Assembly (NCBI GenBank): GCA_023458315.1
Contig: JAEXAH010000026.1
Location: 1-7,103 of the forward strand
Length of the DNA stretch: 7,103 nt
Direction of reading: 5' to 3'
From: Pseudomonadota bacterium
Lineage (GTDB): Bacteria; Pseudomonadota; Alphaproteobacteria; Rhodospirillales; Magnetospirillaceae
In this document: positions 1-6,595 of the stretch, piece after piece
Position numbering within the stretch: the first letter of the stretch is position 1
Layout: each line of letters begins with the position of its first letter
The notes under the pieces: model-generated
The model's input: the letters and a program-made list of their open reading frames with translations, nothing else
Database searches by the model: none
Told to the model about the DNA's origin: nothing
Program-made: the position numbers and the translations under genes

Positions 1-119
1 GGATCGAGGGACTGACCTACGCCGTCGTCGCCCGCCGCCTGGATATTTCGGAATCCTCGGTGCAGAAGCATCTGGCCAAGGCGGTGCAGCACGTCATGCG
101 CCGGATGCGGGCGCCATGA
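1..119 (+). CDS. ECF RNA polymerase sigma factor, FecI type (3' end only)
   Basis: The last 38 codons of a gene that begins outside the window; the reading frame starts at base 3 and stops with TGA at 117-119. The visible peptide starts IEGLTYAVVARRLDIS and continues ESSVQKHLAKAVQHVMRR. This is the region 4 helix-turn-helix of sigma-70 family factors, the part that reads the -35 element; the EGLTY..VA..L.IS..SV..H...A pattern is typical of the FecI-like iron-starvation group. Members of this group are held inactive by a FecR protein and released when a siderophore-loaded receptor signals. The next gene is FecR-like and its ATG overlaps this stop in an ATGA, so the two are probably translated together as a regulator pair. 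Regions 2 and 3 and the promoter lie upstream and cannot be judged. Family assignment is secure; the specific regulon is inferred from context. Confidence 0.9.
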   Translation, partial: IEGLTYAVVARRLDISESSVQKHLAKAVQHVMRRMRAP

Positions 120-1168
120 AAAAAGATTTACGGACTTCGCCGCCGCCACACGTCTTAGAGGTGTCCCCCACTGCCGACGAAGCGGACGCGACCGTGCTGC
201 CCCCCATGCCGAACCAGGACGACATCGACGCCGAGGCCGCCCATTGGGCGGTACGCCTGGGGGACGGACCGCTGAACGCCACCGCCCGCCGCGCCCTGGC
301 CGACTGGCTGGCCGCGTCCGCCGCCCATGGCGCGGCGCTGCATCAGGCCCGCGCCGCCTGGGCGCTGATGGCAGAGGTGGACGCCGCCGGATTGGTGGCC
401 GTCCCGCAACCATCCCGTCCGGGGCGAAACCCGCTGCCGCGTCTGACCACTCTGGCCGCCCTGGCCGCCAGCATTCTGTTGGTGGTGGCCGCCGGTTTGG
501 GCCTGCGTTGCGGCGATCCGCTGGTCGCCCTGCGCGCCGACCACCACACCGCCATCGGCGAAAGCCGCGCGGTGACGTTGCCCGATGGCAGCGTGGTGCG
601 GCTGGCCCCGGCCAGCGCCATCGTCGTGCAGTATGGCCCCGAGCAGCGGCGGGTGGAATTGCTGACCGGACAAGCCGATTTCACCGCCGCGCCGCGCAAT
701 GCCGCCGAGCCCCGCCCCTTCGTGGTGGCGGCGGGCGACGGCAGAATCCGCGCGCTCGGCACCCGCTTCATGGTCGGCCACCTGCCCGACGCCGTCGAGG
801 TCGCCGTGGCCGAGCATGTGGTCGAGGTCGAACAGGATGTCGCCACCACCCCCCGCCGCCTGAAGCCCGGCCAGGGCCTGCGCTATGGCGCCGCCGGTCT
901 GGGACCGGTGGAGGAGATTCCCTATGCCCAGGCCGCCGCGTGGCAGGACGGCACCCTGGTATTCGACCGCGCCCCGCTGGCGGAAATCGCCGCCACCCTG
1001 AATCGCTATCGCCCCGGCCGCATCGTCATCGGCGACCCGTCCCTGGCGGCCCGCACGGCCAGCGGTGTGTTCGACGCCGCCAACCCCGACGCCGCGCTGA
1101 ACGCGGTGGTCGCCGCCCTGGGCATCCGCAGCGCCACGCTGCCGCCTTTCGTCACCCTGCTGTACTGA
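116..1168 (+). CDS. FecR-family transmembrane anti-sigma factor / signal transducer
   Basis: A 350-residue regulator that should sit in the inner membrane, bind the FecI-type sigma factor in the cytoplasm and receive the signal from the outer-membrane receptor in the periplasm. Order of parts: a Pro/Glu/Asp-rich leader (1-36); a cytoplasmic FecR N-terminal (DUF4880-like) domain around 37-86 with AAHWAVRL and the ADWLAASAAHGAAL block; one membrane helix at about 110-130; a periplasmic FecR domain (about 140-240) with LPDGSVVRL and the RALGTRF motif (G215-T216); and a C-terminal STN-like domain (about 281-337) beginning LVFDRAPLAEI. The GT pair lies in the conserved motif where several FecR proteins are known to self-cleave. 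The start at 116 is chosen because its ATG overlaps the sigma stop (ATGA), although no strong ribosome site precedes it. M31 (base 206) would give a more usual length of about 320 but also lacks a Shine-Dalgarno. No terminator-like hairpin follows the gene. Confidence 0.92.
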   Translation: MKKDLRTSPPPHVLEVSPTADEADATVLPPMPNQDDIDAEAAHWAVRLGDGPLNATARRALADWLAASAAHGAALHQARAAWALMAEVDAAGLVAVPQPSRPGRNPLPRLTTLAALAASILLVVAAGLGLRCGDPLVALRADHHTAIGESRAVTLPDGSVVRLAPASAIVVQYGPEQRRVELLTGQADFTAAPRNAAEPRPFVVAAGDGRIRALGTRFMVGHLPDAVEVAVAEHVVEVEQDVATTPRRLKPGQGLRYGAAGLGPVEEIPYAQAAAWQDGTLVFDRAPLAEIAATLNRYRPGRIVIGDPSLAARTASGVFDAANPDAALNAVVAALGIRSATLPPFVTLLY

Positions 1169-1179
1169 AATCAAAAAAA

Positions 1180-1207
1180 TTTACCGAATCCCGCCCCTCC
1201 ATTCGTC
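1180..1207 (+). promoter_or_regulatory. possible ECF-sigma promoter for the receptor operon (weak)
   Basis: Between the anti-sigma gene and the receptor gene the DNA turns AT-rich (a run of seven A at 1173-1179, then TTTACC at 1180-1185). A CGTC at 1204-1207 lies 18 bases further on. ECF factors of the iron-starvation group often use an AT-containing -35 and a CGT-type -10, so this pair is a candidate target of the sigma factor encoded at the window's start. The match rests on short motifs only and could be chance. It would place transcription start near 1212-1216, just before the Fur-like palindrome, a sensible position for repression. Confidence 0.22.
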
Positions 1208-1222
1208 TCACTCCTATGCATG

Positions 1223-1242
1223 TGCAAATCATTTGCATTATC
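1223..1242. promoter_or_regulatory. Fur-family operator (Fur box-like palindrome)
   Basis: TGCAAAT-C-ATTTGCA at 1223-1237 is a perfect 7-1-7 inverted repeat, the same architecture as the classic Fur operator TGATAAT-n-ATTATCA, with five of seven bases identical in each half. It is followed directly by ATTATC (1237-1242, sharing the final A), so that read on the minus strand bases 1242-1224 give GATAAT-GCAAAT-G-ATTTGC, which agrees with the E. coli 19-base Fur consensus at 14 of 19 positions by hand count. It is the only AT-rich palindrome I found in the window and lies 29 bases before the receptor start. Iron repression of the receptor operon is the inferred role; whether Fur, or a relative such as Mur or Irr, binds it cannot be told from sequence. 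Confidence 0.72.
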
Positions 1243-1256
1243 ACATCCGCCTTAGG

Positions 1257-1262
1257 AAAGGA
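1257..1262 (+). promoter_or_regulatory. ribosome binding site of the receptor gene
   Basis: AAAGGA ends 8 bases before the ATG at 1271, a normal spacing. A second purine block, AGGAG at 1265-1269, is only one base from that ATG and too close to serve it; no in-frame start lies at a suitable distance from it. The same AAAGGA with the same 8-base spacing precedes exbB. This site supports the start at 1271, which also gives a well-formed signal peptide. Confidence 0.7.
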
Positions 1263-1270
1263 TCAGGAGC

Positions 1271-3721
1271 ATGGGGGTTGAATTGGTCGACCGGAACACG
1301 CGGGTCTTGCGCAGGGGTTTGAGGTCGGGCGCCAGTCTGGCGGCGTTGCTGACCGCCGCCATGGTGCTGGGGCAGCCGGGAGCAGCCCATGCCGCCGAAC
1401 CGGCCACCGCCGCCGCCGAGCGGCAAATCGCTTTCGACATCGCCGCCCAGGACCTGAACGCCGCCCTGCTGAGCTTTGCCCGCGCCGCCAATCTGCAACT
1501 GGCCTATGACGCCGATTGGGTCAAGGGCAAGCGCAGCACCGCCGTCAGCGGCACCCTGACCGCCCCCCAGGGCCTTGGCCGTCTGCTGTCGGGCACCGGC
1601 CTGACCTTCCACTTCACCGGCGCGGGCAGCGTGGCGCTGGACCGGCTGCCCGAGGCGGCGGACGCCCTGACCCTTGACCCGGTGGCGGTCGAGGGCCGTA
1701 CCCCCGCCCCCGCCCAGGCGCAACTGGGCGACCCGCCACCCGCCTATGCCGGCGGCCAGGTGGCGCGCGGCGGCCGGGTCGGCATGCTGGGCAACCGCGA
1801 TTTCATGGACACGCCGTTCAGCACCACCGCCTACACCGCCGACACCATCAAGAACAGCCAGTCCCGCACCTTGGCCCAGGTTCTGCAAGCCGATCCCTCG
1901 GTCCGCTTCACCACCTCGGGCGGGCACATCAACGAAGCCTTCACCATCCGCGGCTTCAACCTGGGCAGCGCCGAACTGGCCCTGAACGGCATGTACGGCA
2001 TGGCCCCCGAAGGCCATGTCCCCACCGAGTTCCTGGAGCGGGTCGAGGTGCTGCGCGGTCCCAACGCCCTGCTGAACGGCATGAGCCCGGGCGGCACCGT
2101 GGCGGGCGCCATCAACCTGGTGCCCAAGCGCGCCACCGACACGCCGGTCACGGAAATCACCGGCGACTTCACCTCGGGCGCGCAACTGGGCACCCATATC
2201 GATGTGGGCCGCCGCTTCGGCACCGACGGCCGTGTCGGCGTGCGGGTCAACGGCGTGCTGCGCGACGGCGAAACCGGTGTCGACGAGCAGGAGAAGAAGC
2301 GCGCCTTCGGCACCATCGCCGCCGATTATCGCGGCGAGGATCTGCGCCTGAACCTGGACGCCTATTCCCTGCGCGAGGATTACAGCGGCGGCTCGTCCTT
2401 CATGGCGCAGATGACCGGCGCCGCCGTGCCCGACGCCCCGGATTCCACCACCAATCTGTTCAAGGGCACCTATTCGTCGCAGGAAGCCAACGCCGCCATG
2501 CTGCGGGCCGAATACGACATCACCCGCGACCTGACCGCCTTTGCCGGAATCGGCACCGCCGCCTCGCGCTCGGCGGGCTACACCAACTCGACCCATGCCA
2601 GCCGCGTTCTGGCTAACGGCAACTTCACCGGCCAGACCACCAACCGCCGCGGCTACACGGACACCATGACCACCGAGGGCGGTCTGCGCGGCCGCTTCAA
2701 GACCGGCGATGTCGGCCACGAGGTGGTGGCCAGCGCCTCGTATCTGGAACAGGACACCGGCAACGCCTTTTTCCGCAGCCGGACCTATGCCTCGAACATC
2801 TACAACCCGACCACGGCGATCCTGGCCCAGGTGCCGGGCGAGAATTCGCCGCTCAGCTTCCTGTCGCTGACCAGCTATGCCCTGGCCGACACCGTTTCGG
2901 CGTTCGACGACCGCCTGCAAGTGACCTTGGGCGCCCGCCGCCAGAGCGTGCACAGCAAGTCCTTCAGCAACGCCAAGGAAAGCGCCAATTACGAGGAAAG
3001 CGCCATTACCCCGGCGATCGGCGTGGTGGTCAAGCCGGCCGAGAACGTGTCGGTCTACGCCAATTACATCGAAGGACTGACCAAGGGCAGCACCGTCACC
3101 GACACCAATGCCGCCAATTACGGCCAGACCTTCGAGCCCTTCGTCAGCACCCAGCGCGAGGTGGGCGTGAAGTGGGACGCGGGCAAGTTCGCCAACACCC
3201 TGTCGCTGTTCCAGATCAGCCAGATGAACCTGTCCAGCAACACCACCACCAGGGTGTACATGGAAGCCGAACAGCGCAATCGCGGCGTCGAGTGGAGCAC
3301 CTTCGGCGAACTGACCGACGGCGTGCGCATCCTGGGCGGCGTCACCTATACCGAGGCCGAGTACCAAAGCAGCGCCAACAACGCCGTAATCGGCAAGAAC
3401 GCCTTTGGCGTGCCCCAGTGGCAGGGCAATGTCGGCGCCGAATGGGACCCGGCGCCGCTGCCCGGAATCACCCTGGAAGGTCGCGCCGTCTATACCGGCC
3501 AGCAATACGTCAACTCCACCAACACCCTGGCCATTCCGGAATGGTGGCGTTTCGACCTGGGCGCCCGCTACACCGTGCCGGTCAACGACACCACGCTGAC
3601 CCTGCGCGGCTATGTGGTCAACCTGCTGGACCACGATTACTGGGCGGGCAGCTTCTCGGACGGCATGGTGACGTTGTCCGAGCCGCGCACCTTCATGTTC
3701 TCGGCAACGGTGGGACTGTGA
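1271..3721 (+). CDS. TonB-dependent siderophore receptor, transducer type with STN domain
   Basis: An 816-residue outer-membrane receptor for a ferric siderophore, close in length to FpvA-like transducers. Parts in order: twin-Arg-containing but ordinary Sec-type signal peptide with hydrophobic core about 21-36 and likely cut after AHA (41); STN/secretin-TonB short domain about 51-122 (starts IAFDIAAQDLNAALLSFA), the part that signals to FecR; a TonB-box-like stretch LTLDPVAVEG around 133-142; a linker rich in Pro/Ala/Gly; plug about 170-290 with the hallmark LRGPNALLNG (261-270) followed by MSPGGTV and INLVPKRA; then a beta barrel to the end, with NVSVYANYIEG, GVEWSTFGEL and the near-terminal PRTFMFSATVGL. 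The siderophore cannot be named from sequence. The last residue is Leu where the barrel-assembly signal usually ends in Phe. It follows the sigma/anti-sigma pair and is probably their target, with a Fur-like operator in front. Its TGA overlaps the next ATG (TGATG). Confidence 0.95.
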   Translation: MGVELVDRNTRVLRRGLRSGASLAALLTAAMVLGQPGAAHAAEPATAAAERQIAFDIAAQDLNAALLSFARAANLQLAYDADWVKGKRSTAVSGTLTAPQGLGRLLSGTGLTFHFTGAGSVALDRLPEAADALTLDPVAVEGRTPAPAQAQLGDPPPAYAGGQVARGGRVGMLGNRDFMDTPFSTTAYTADTIKNSQSRTLAQVLQADPSVRFTTSGGHINEAFTIRGFNLGSAELALNGMYGMAPEGHVPTEFLERVEVLRGPNALLNGMSPGGTVAGAINLVPKRATDTPVTEITGDFTSGAQLGTHIDVGRRFGTDGRVGVRVNGVLRDGETGVDEQEKKRAFGTIAADYRGEDLRLNLDAYSLREDYSGGSSFMAQMTGAAVPDAPDSTTNLFKGTYSSQEANAAMLRAEYDITRDLTAFAGIGTAASRSAGYTNSTHASRVLANGNFTGQTTNRRGYTDTMTTEGGLRGRFKTGDVGHEVVASASYLEQDTGNAFFRSRTYASNIYNPTTAILAQVPGENSPLSFLSLTSYALADTVSAFDDRLQVTLGARRQSVHSKSFSNAKESANYEESAITPAIGVVVKPAENVSVYANYIEGLTKGSTVTDTNAANYGQTFEPFVSTQREVGVKWDAGKFANTLSLFQISQMNLSSNTTTRVYMEAEQRNRGVEWSTFGELTDGVRILGGVTYTEAEYQSSANNAVIGKNAFGVPQWQGNVGAEWDPAPLPGITLEGRAVYTGQQYVNSTNTLAIPEWWRFDLGARYTVPVNDTTLTLRGYVVNLLDHDYWAGSFSDGMVTLSEPRTFMFSATVGL

Positions 3722-3987
3722 TGGAGGCGGCGCTGCATCTGACGGCAATCATCGCCGCCATCGCCGGGTCGGCGGCCCTGTATCTGGGCTCGCCGCGCCA
3801 GCACTGGCTGTCCCGTCCCTGGCCGGCGCGTCCGGCCAGGGTGGGCGGCGCCCTGGCCCTGGCCGGGGCGTGGGCGGCATGGTCCGCCATGCTGCATCCG
3901 GCCACCGCCTTCTTCGCCGTGCTGACCGCCGCCATGGCGGTTCTGCCCGTGCTGCCCGCCGTGGCGGCGCTGCGGGGGCGGCCATGA
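3721..3987 (+). CDS. small inner-membrane protein, DUF3325-like
   Basis: An 88-residue, strongly hydrophobic protein with probably three membrane helices at about 3-22, 42-58 and 62-82. A basic, Pro-rich loop after the first helix carries YLGSPRQHWLSRPWP, which recalls the YL-x-SP-x-Q block I associate with the DUF3325 family, found next to TonB-dependent siderophore receptors and PepSY proteins. No catalytic motif is visible and the biochemical role is unknown; a helper of the downstream PepSY protein is a guess from location. The start is fixed by a TGATG overlap with the receptor stop. There is only a weak purine stretch upstream, so translation is probably coupled to the receptor. Its own stop overlaps the next start (ATGA at 3984-3987). 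That the gene is real is well supported by its position and composition; the family name is from memory of the pattern. Confidence 0.75.
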   Translation: MEAALHLTAIIAAIAGSAALYLGSPRQHWLSRPWPARPARVGGALALAGAWAAWSAMLHPATAFFAVLTAAMAVLPVLPAVAALRGRP

Positions 3988-4265
3988 CCACAGCCGCGCA
4001 GACGCAATGCTGGTGCTGCCGCGCCCTGGCCGGAACGGTGGCGGGGTTCACCCTGGCCCTGGCCGTGGCGGGCATCTTCGCCTGGGTCGGGCCGATCGGG
4101 GTCGGCAAGTTCCAGTTGGTCATGTGGATGGTGCCGCCCATCTGGCTGGCGGTGCTGTCGGCGGTGTTCCTGTTCCGCGACGGGGTGCGCGCCTGGGCAT
4201 GGCTGGGCGGGGCCAACCTGCTGGCCTATGCCGCCCTGTTCCTGTGCCGCTATCTGGAGCGCTAA
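3984..4265 (+). CDS. small inner-membrane protein, DUF3649-like (iron uptake accessory)
   Basis: A 93-residue protein with three predicted membrane helices at about 14-35, 43-64 and 70-91. The pattern W..P..W..V...FLFR.G.RAW between helices 2 and 3 resembles the DUF3649 family, which accompanies DUF3325 and PepSY genes in siderophore-receptor operons. The positive loop FRDGVR should be cytoplasmic, which puts the N-terminus inside and the C-terminus outside. The N-terminus has an unusual CWCC cluster (Cys 9, 11, 12), with a fourth Cys at 88. Cys clusters in an iron-uptake protein invite thought of metal or redox chemistry, but nothing proves it. The start at 3984 is chosen for its 4-base overlap with the previous stop. 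The frame is open further upstream, but an earlier start would run deeply into the preceding gene. Molecular function is unknown. Confidence 0.72.
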   Translation: MTTAAQTQCWCCRALAGTVAGFTLALAVAGIFAWVGPIGVGKFQLVMWMVPPIWLAVLSAVFLFRDGVRAWAWLGGANLLAYAALFLCRYLER

Positions 4266-4267
4266 GC

Positions 4268-5866
4268 ATGCGCAGCGACATCATCCGCACCTACAAGGTG
4301 GTGCACACCTGGACCGGCATCCTGACCGGGCTGTTCCTGTTCGTCGCGTTCTATGCCGGTGCGCTGACGGTGTTCGAGACGCCGCTGCAACGCTGGTCGT
4401 CGCCGCCGCCCAAGGTCGAGGCGACACCGCTGGAGCGCGCCGACGAACTGATCACCCTGACCAACGCCGTCCGGCCCGAGACGCGGCGGGAATTCACCCT
4501 GCACCTGGACGACGGCCCGGAAGTGCTGGCCCGTCTGACCTGGAAGAAATCGCGCGACGACCGCGAACCGATGTCGGCGGCCCTGGACGAAGACGGCGGC
4601 CTGCGCGTCACCCGGCTGTTCCCGCCCGGTCTGGCGCAATTCGTCGACGACCTGCACCGCACCGGCGGCTTGCCGTTCGAGGTCGAACTGGGCGCCGCCT
4701 TCATGGGCATCGTCAGCGGCCTTTACGTCCTGGCCCTGGTGTCCGGCCTGATCATCCTGCTGCCATCGCTGGTCAAGGATCTGTTCGCCCTGCGCCTGGG
4801 CGCCAACCTCAAGCGCCTGTGGCTGGACGCCCACAATCTGGTGGGGCTGTTCAGCCTGCCCTTCCATCTGGTGATCGGCCTCAGCGCCGTGGTGTTCGGC
4901 CTGCATGACGAGATCTACGACGCCCTGGACCGCGTGGTCTATGAAGGCACCCTGCCCAAGATCATGCGGGCCAGCAGCCCCATGCCAGCCAGCCGCGACC
5001 GCGGCCCGGCCGAGATGCTGCCGCCCGCCGAGATCCTGGCCGGGCTGCATGCCGTGGCCCCCGGCTTCAAGCCCCATGCCATGGATTACGTCAACGCCGG
5101 AACCGCCGCCGCCGCCGTGCGGGTGTGGGGCAAGGACGAACGCTATCTGATGCGCGGCAAGGGCTTCGCCGTGGTCAGCCCCATTACCGGCGCGGTGCTG
5201 AACACCGATTACATGCCGGGGCACCAGGGCGCCTATGGCGCCGTGGTCGCCACCTTCTTCGCCCTGCATTTCGGCAGTTTCGGCGGCGAACCGGTGAAAT
5301 GGGGCTATCTGGCGCTGGGCCTGTCGGGGGCCTTCCTGTTCTATTCCGGCAATCTGTTGTGGGTGGAAAGCCGCCGCCGCACCGAACGCCGGGCGGGCGG
5401 GCCGGTGGCGCAAAACCGCAACACCCGCTGGATGGCCGCCCTGACCGTCGGGGCCTGCCTGGGCAGCGTCGCCGGATTGTCGGCGGCCATGGTGGCATCC
5501 AAATGGCTGAATGGCCGCGTCGCCGACCTGGATCTGTGGCTGCGTCTGGTTCACTACGCCGTGCTGCTGCTGTCGCTGGCCTGGGCCTTCGCCCTGGGCG
5601 CCGGGCGGGCGGCGCCGCATCTGCTGGGGCTGGCGGCGCTGTGCACCCTGGCGGTTCCCGCCACCTCGGCCGCTGCCCTGGCCCTGCCCGGCCTGGGGCT
5701 GTGGGCGTGGCCCGGCGCCTGGGGGGTGGATGCCGTCGCCCTGGCCGCCGCCCTGGTCCTGGCCCGGCTGGCGGTGGCATCGCACCGCCGTGCCCGCACC
5801 GGCCCGCGCGACAGTGTGTGGGCGGCGCGCCCCATGACCGATGCCGTTCCCGTTTCCTCTGTTTGA
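4268..5866 (+). CDS. PepSY-associated TM protein, putative ferric-siderophore reductase
   Basis: A 532-residue inner-membrane protein of the PepSY_TM family, which includes the siderophore reductase FoxB and PiuB. Helices are predicted at about 15-35, 145-165, 191-212, 344-365, 389-410, 427-445, 450-470 and 484-503. Two periplasmic stretches lie between helices 1-2 (36-142) and 3-4 (213-340); the second contains a PepSY-like fold at about 253-315. Histidines sit at the family's typical places: H13 (VVHTWTG), H130 (DLHRTGG), H189 (DAHNLVG), H200 and H334 (ALHFGSFGG). FoxB binds haem through conserved histidines, so electron transfer to imported ferric siderophore is a reasonable role, inferred only. 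The last four helices (about 389-503) go beyond the four-helix FoxB-size core. The start at 4268 follows the upstream TAA by two bases and has GGAG (4256-4259) 8 bases ahead. The C-terminal tail is short and polar. Confidence 0.87.
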   Translation: MRSDIIRTYKVVHTWTGILTGLFLFVAFYAGALTVFETPLQRWSSPPPKVEATPLERADELITLTNAVRPETRREFTLHLDDGPEVLARLTWKKSRDDREPMSAALDEDGGLRVTRLFPPGLAQFVDDLHRTGGLPFEVELGAAFMGIVSGLYVLALVSGLIILLPSLVKDLFALRLGANLKRLWLDAHNLVGLFSLPFHLVIGLSAVVFGLHDEIYDALDRVVYEGTLPKIMRASSPMPASRDRGPAEMLPPAEILAGLHAVAPGFKPHAMDYVNAGTAAAAVRVWGKDERYLMRGKGFAVVSPITGAVLNTDYMPGHQGAYGAVVATFFALHFGSFGGEPVKWGYLALGLSGAFLFYSGNLLWVESRRRTERRAGGPVAQNRNTRWMAALTVGACLGSVAGLSAAMVASKWLNGRVADLDLWLRLVHYAVLLLSLAWAFALGAGRAAPHLLGLAALCTLAVPATSAAALALPGLGLWAWPGAWGVDAVALAAALVLARLAVASHRRARTGPRDSVWAARPMTDAVPVSSV

Positions 5867-5870
5867 TGTG

Positions 5871-5876
5871 AAAGGA
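5871..5876 (+). promoter_or_regulatory. ribosome binding site of exbB
   Basis: AAAGGA, 8 bases before the exbB ATG at 5885, inside the 18-base gap after the PepSY stop. It is the only gap of this kind after the receptor and lacks room for a promoter of its own, so exbB is likely read from the operon transcript, or from a promoter hidden in the PepSY gene that I cannot see. Confidence 0.7.
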
Positions 5877-5884
5877 CTTTCGCC

Positions 5885-6595
5885 ATGCAGCCCTCTGCGG
5901 AGCTTCCGCTTCCCCACGACCTGTCGCCGTGGGGCATGTTCCTGTCGGCCGATCTGGTGGTCCAGGCGGTGATGGTCGGCCTTGCCCTGGCGTCGGTGGC
6001 GACGTGGACGGTGTGGCTGGTCAAGACCGTCGAGTTGCATCAGGCCCGCAAGCGCCTGGGCGCCCTGGCGGCGGGCCTGGACCAATCACGGTCGCTGGTG
6101 GACGCAATGCGGGCGGTGGACGGCATCCAAGGCCCCGAGGCGGCACTGGTGCGCGCCGCCCTGGCCGAGATCAAGCTGTCGGCGGGCGGCGCCACCGACG
6201 GCCTGCTGGCCCGTATCGAATCGCGGCTGGAGCGGCTGCTGGCGGCCGAGGGGCTGCAATTGGCGCTGGGCACCGGCATCCTGGCGTCCATCGGCTCGGT
6301 CGGGCCGTTCGTCGGGCTGTTCGGCACGGTGTGGGGCATCATGAATTCGTTCATCGGCATCTCGCGGTCGCAGACCACCAATCTGGCGGTGGTGGCGCCG
6401 GGCATCGCCGAGGCGCTGCTGGCCACCGCCCTGGGCCTGGTCGCCGCCATCCCGGCGGTGCTGGTCTACAACGCCCTGGCCCGCGCCGTGGCCGGGCACA
6501 AGGCGCGCATGGTGGATGCCAGCGCCCACATCCTGCGCATCGTCAGCCGCGACGTGGACCGCCGCCTGCTGCCGCTGCACGAGGCCGCCGAGTAA
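5885..6595 (+). CDS. exbB: TonB-system energizer protein ExbB (proton channel subunit)
   Basis: A 236-residue MotA/TolQ/ExbB-family protein of the inner membrane. With ExbD it forms the proton-driven motor that energises TonB. Three membrane helices are expected at about 22-45, 130-157 and 172-197, with a large cytoplasmic region between the first two. Strong landmarks are GPFVGLFGTVWGIMNSF (140-156) and VAPGIAEALLATALGL (170-185). The functional residues known from E. coli, T148, E176 and T181, fall at exactly the same numbers here. The N-terminus is short, like the E. coli form, without the long Ala/Pro-rich signal-bearing extension of many Pseudomonas and alphaproteobacterial ExbB proteins. 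The start is supported by AAAGGA 8 bases upstream. The stop TAA shares its last base with the exbD ATG (TAATG). Confidence 0.97.
   Translation: MQPSAELPLPHDLSPWGMFLSADLVVQAVMVGLALASVATWTVWLVKTVELHQARKRLGALAAGLDQSRSLVDAMRAVDGIQGPEAALVRAALAEIKLSAGGATDGLLARIESRLERLLAAEGLQLALGTGILASIGSVGPFVGLFGTVWGIMNSFIGISRSQTTNLAVVAPGIAEALLATALGLVAAIPAVLVYNALARAVAGHKARMVDASAHILRIVSRDVDRRLLPLHEAAE

Noticed and set aside
155..1174. Minus-strand open frame of 339 codons opposite the FecR-like gene
   Set aside because: Low-complexity translation and complete overlap with a well-supported anti-sigma gene.
1169..1222. Possible transcription terminator after the FecR-like gene (run of A and T at 1173-1182)
   Set aside because: No GC-rich stem precedes the short T run, so an intrinsic terminator is not supported.
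244..1281. Plus-strand alternative frame of 345 codons inside the FecR-like gene
   Set aside because: The translation is almost only Arg, Gly, Pro, Ala and His, typical of a +1 or +2 shifted GC-rich gene, with no recognised domain.
1241..3748. Minus-strand open frame of 835 codons covering the receptor gene
   Set aside because: It mirrors the receptor gene almost exactly. Its product is a low-complexity Gly/Ala/Val/Gln/His mixture with no domain, as expected from the complement of GC-rich codons; the receptor on the plus strand has clear family motifs throughout.
4007..4267. Upstream extension of the PepSY frame to an ATG at 4007
   Set aside because: It would overlap nearly all of the DUF3649-like gene and add 87 Gly/Arg/Pro-rich residues. 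The start at 4268 has a GGAG site at 8 bases and begins right before the conserved first helix.
4262..6085. Minus-strand open frame of 607 codons across the PepSY gene and the start of exbB
   Set aside because: Same GC-driven shadow: Gln/Gly/His-rich, no motif, and fully opposite to genes with recognisable membrane helices and signatures.
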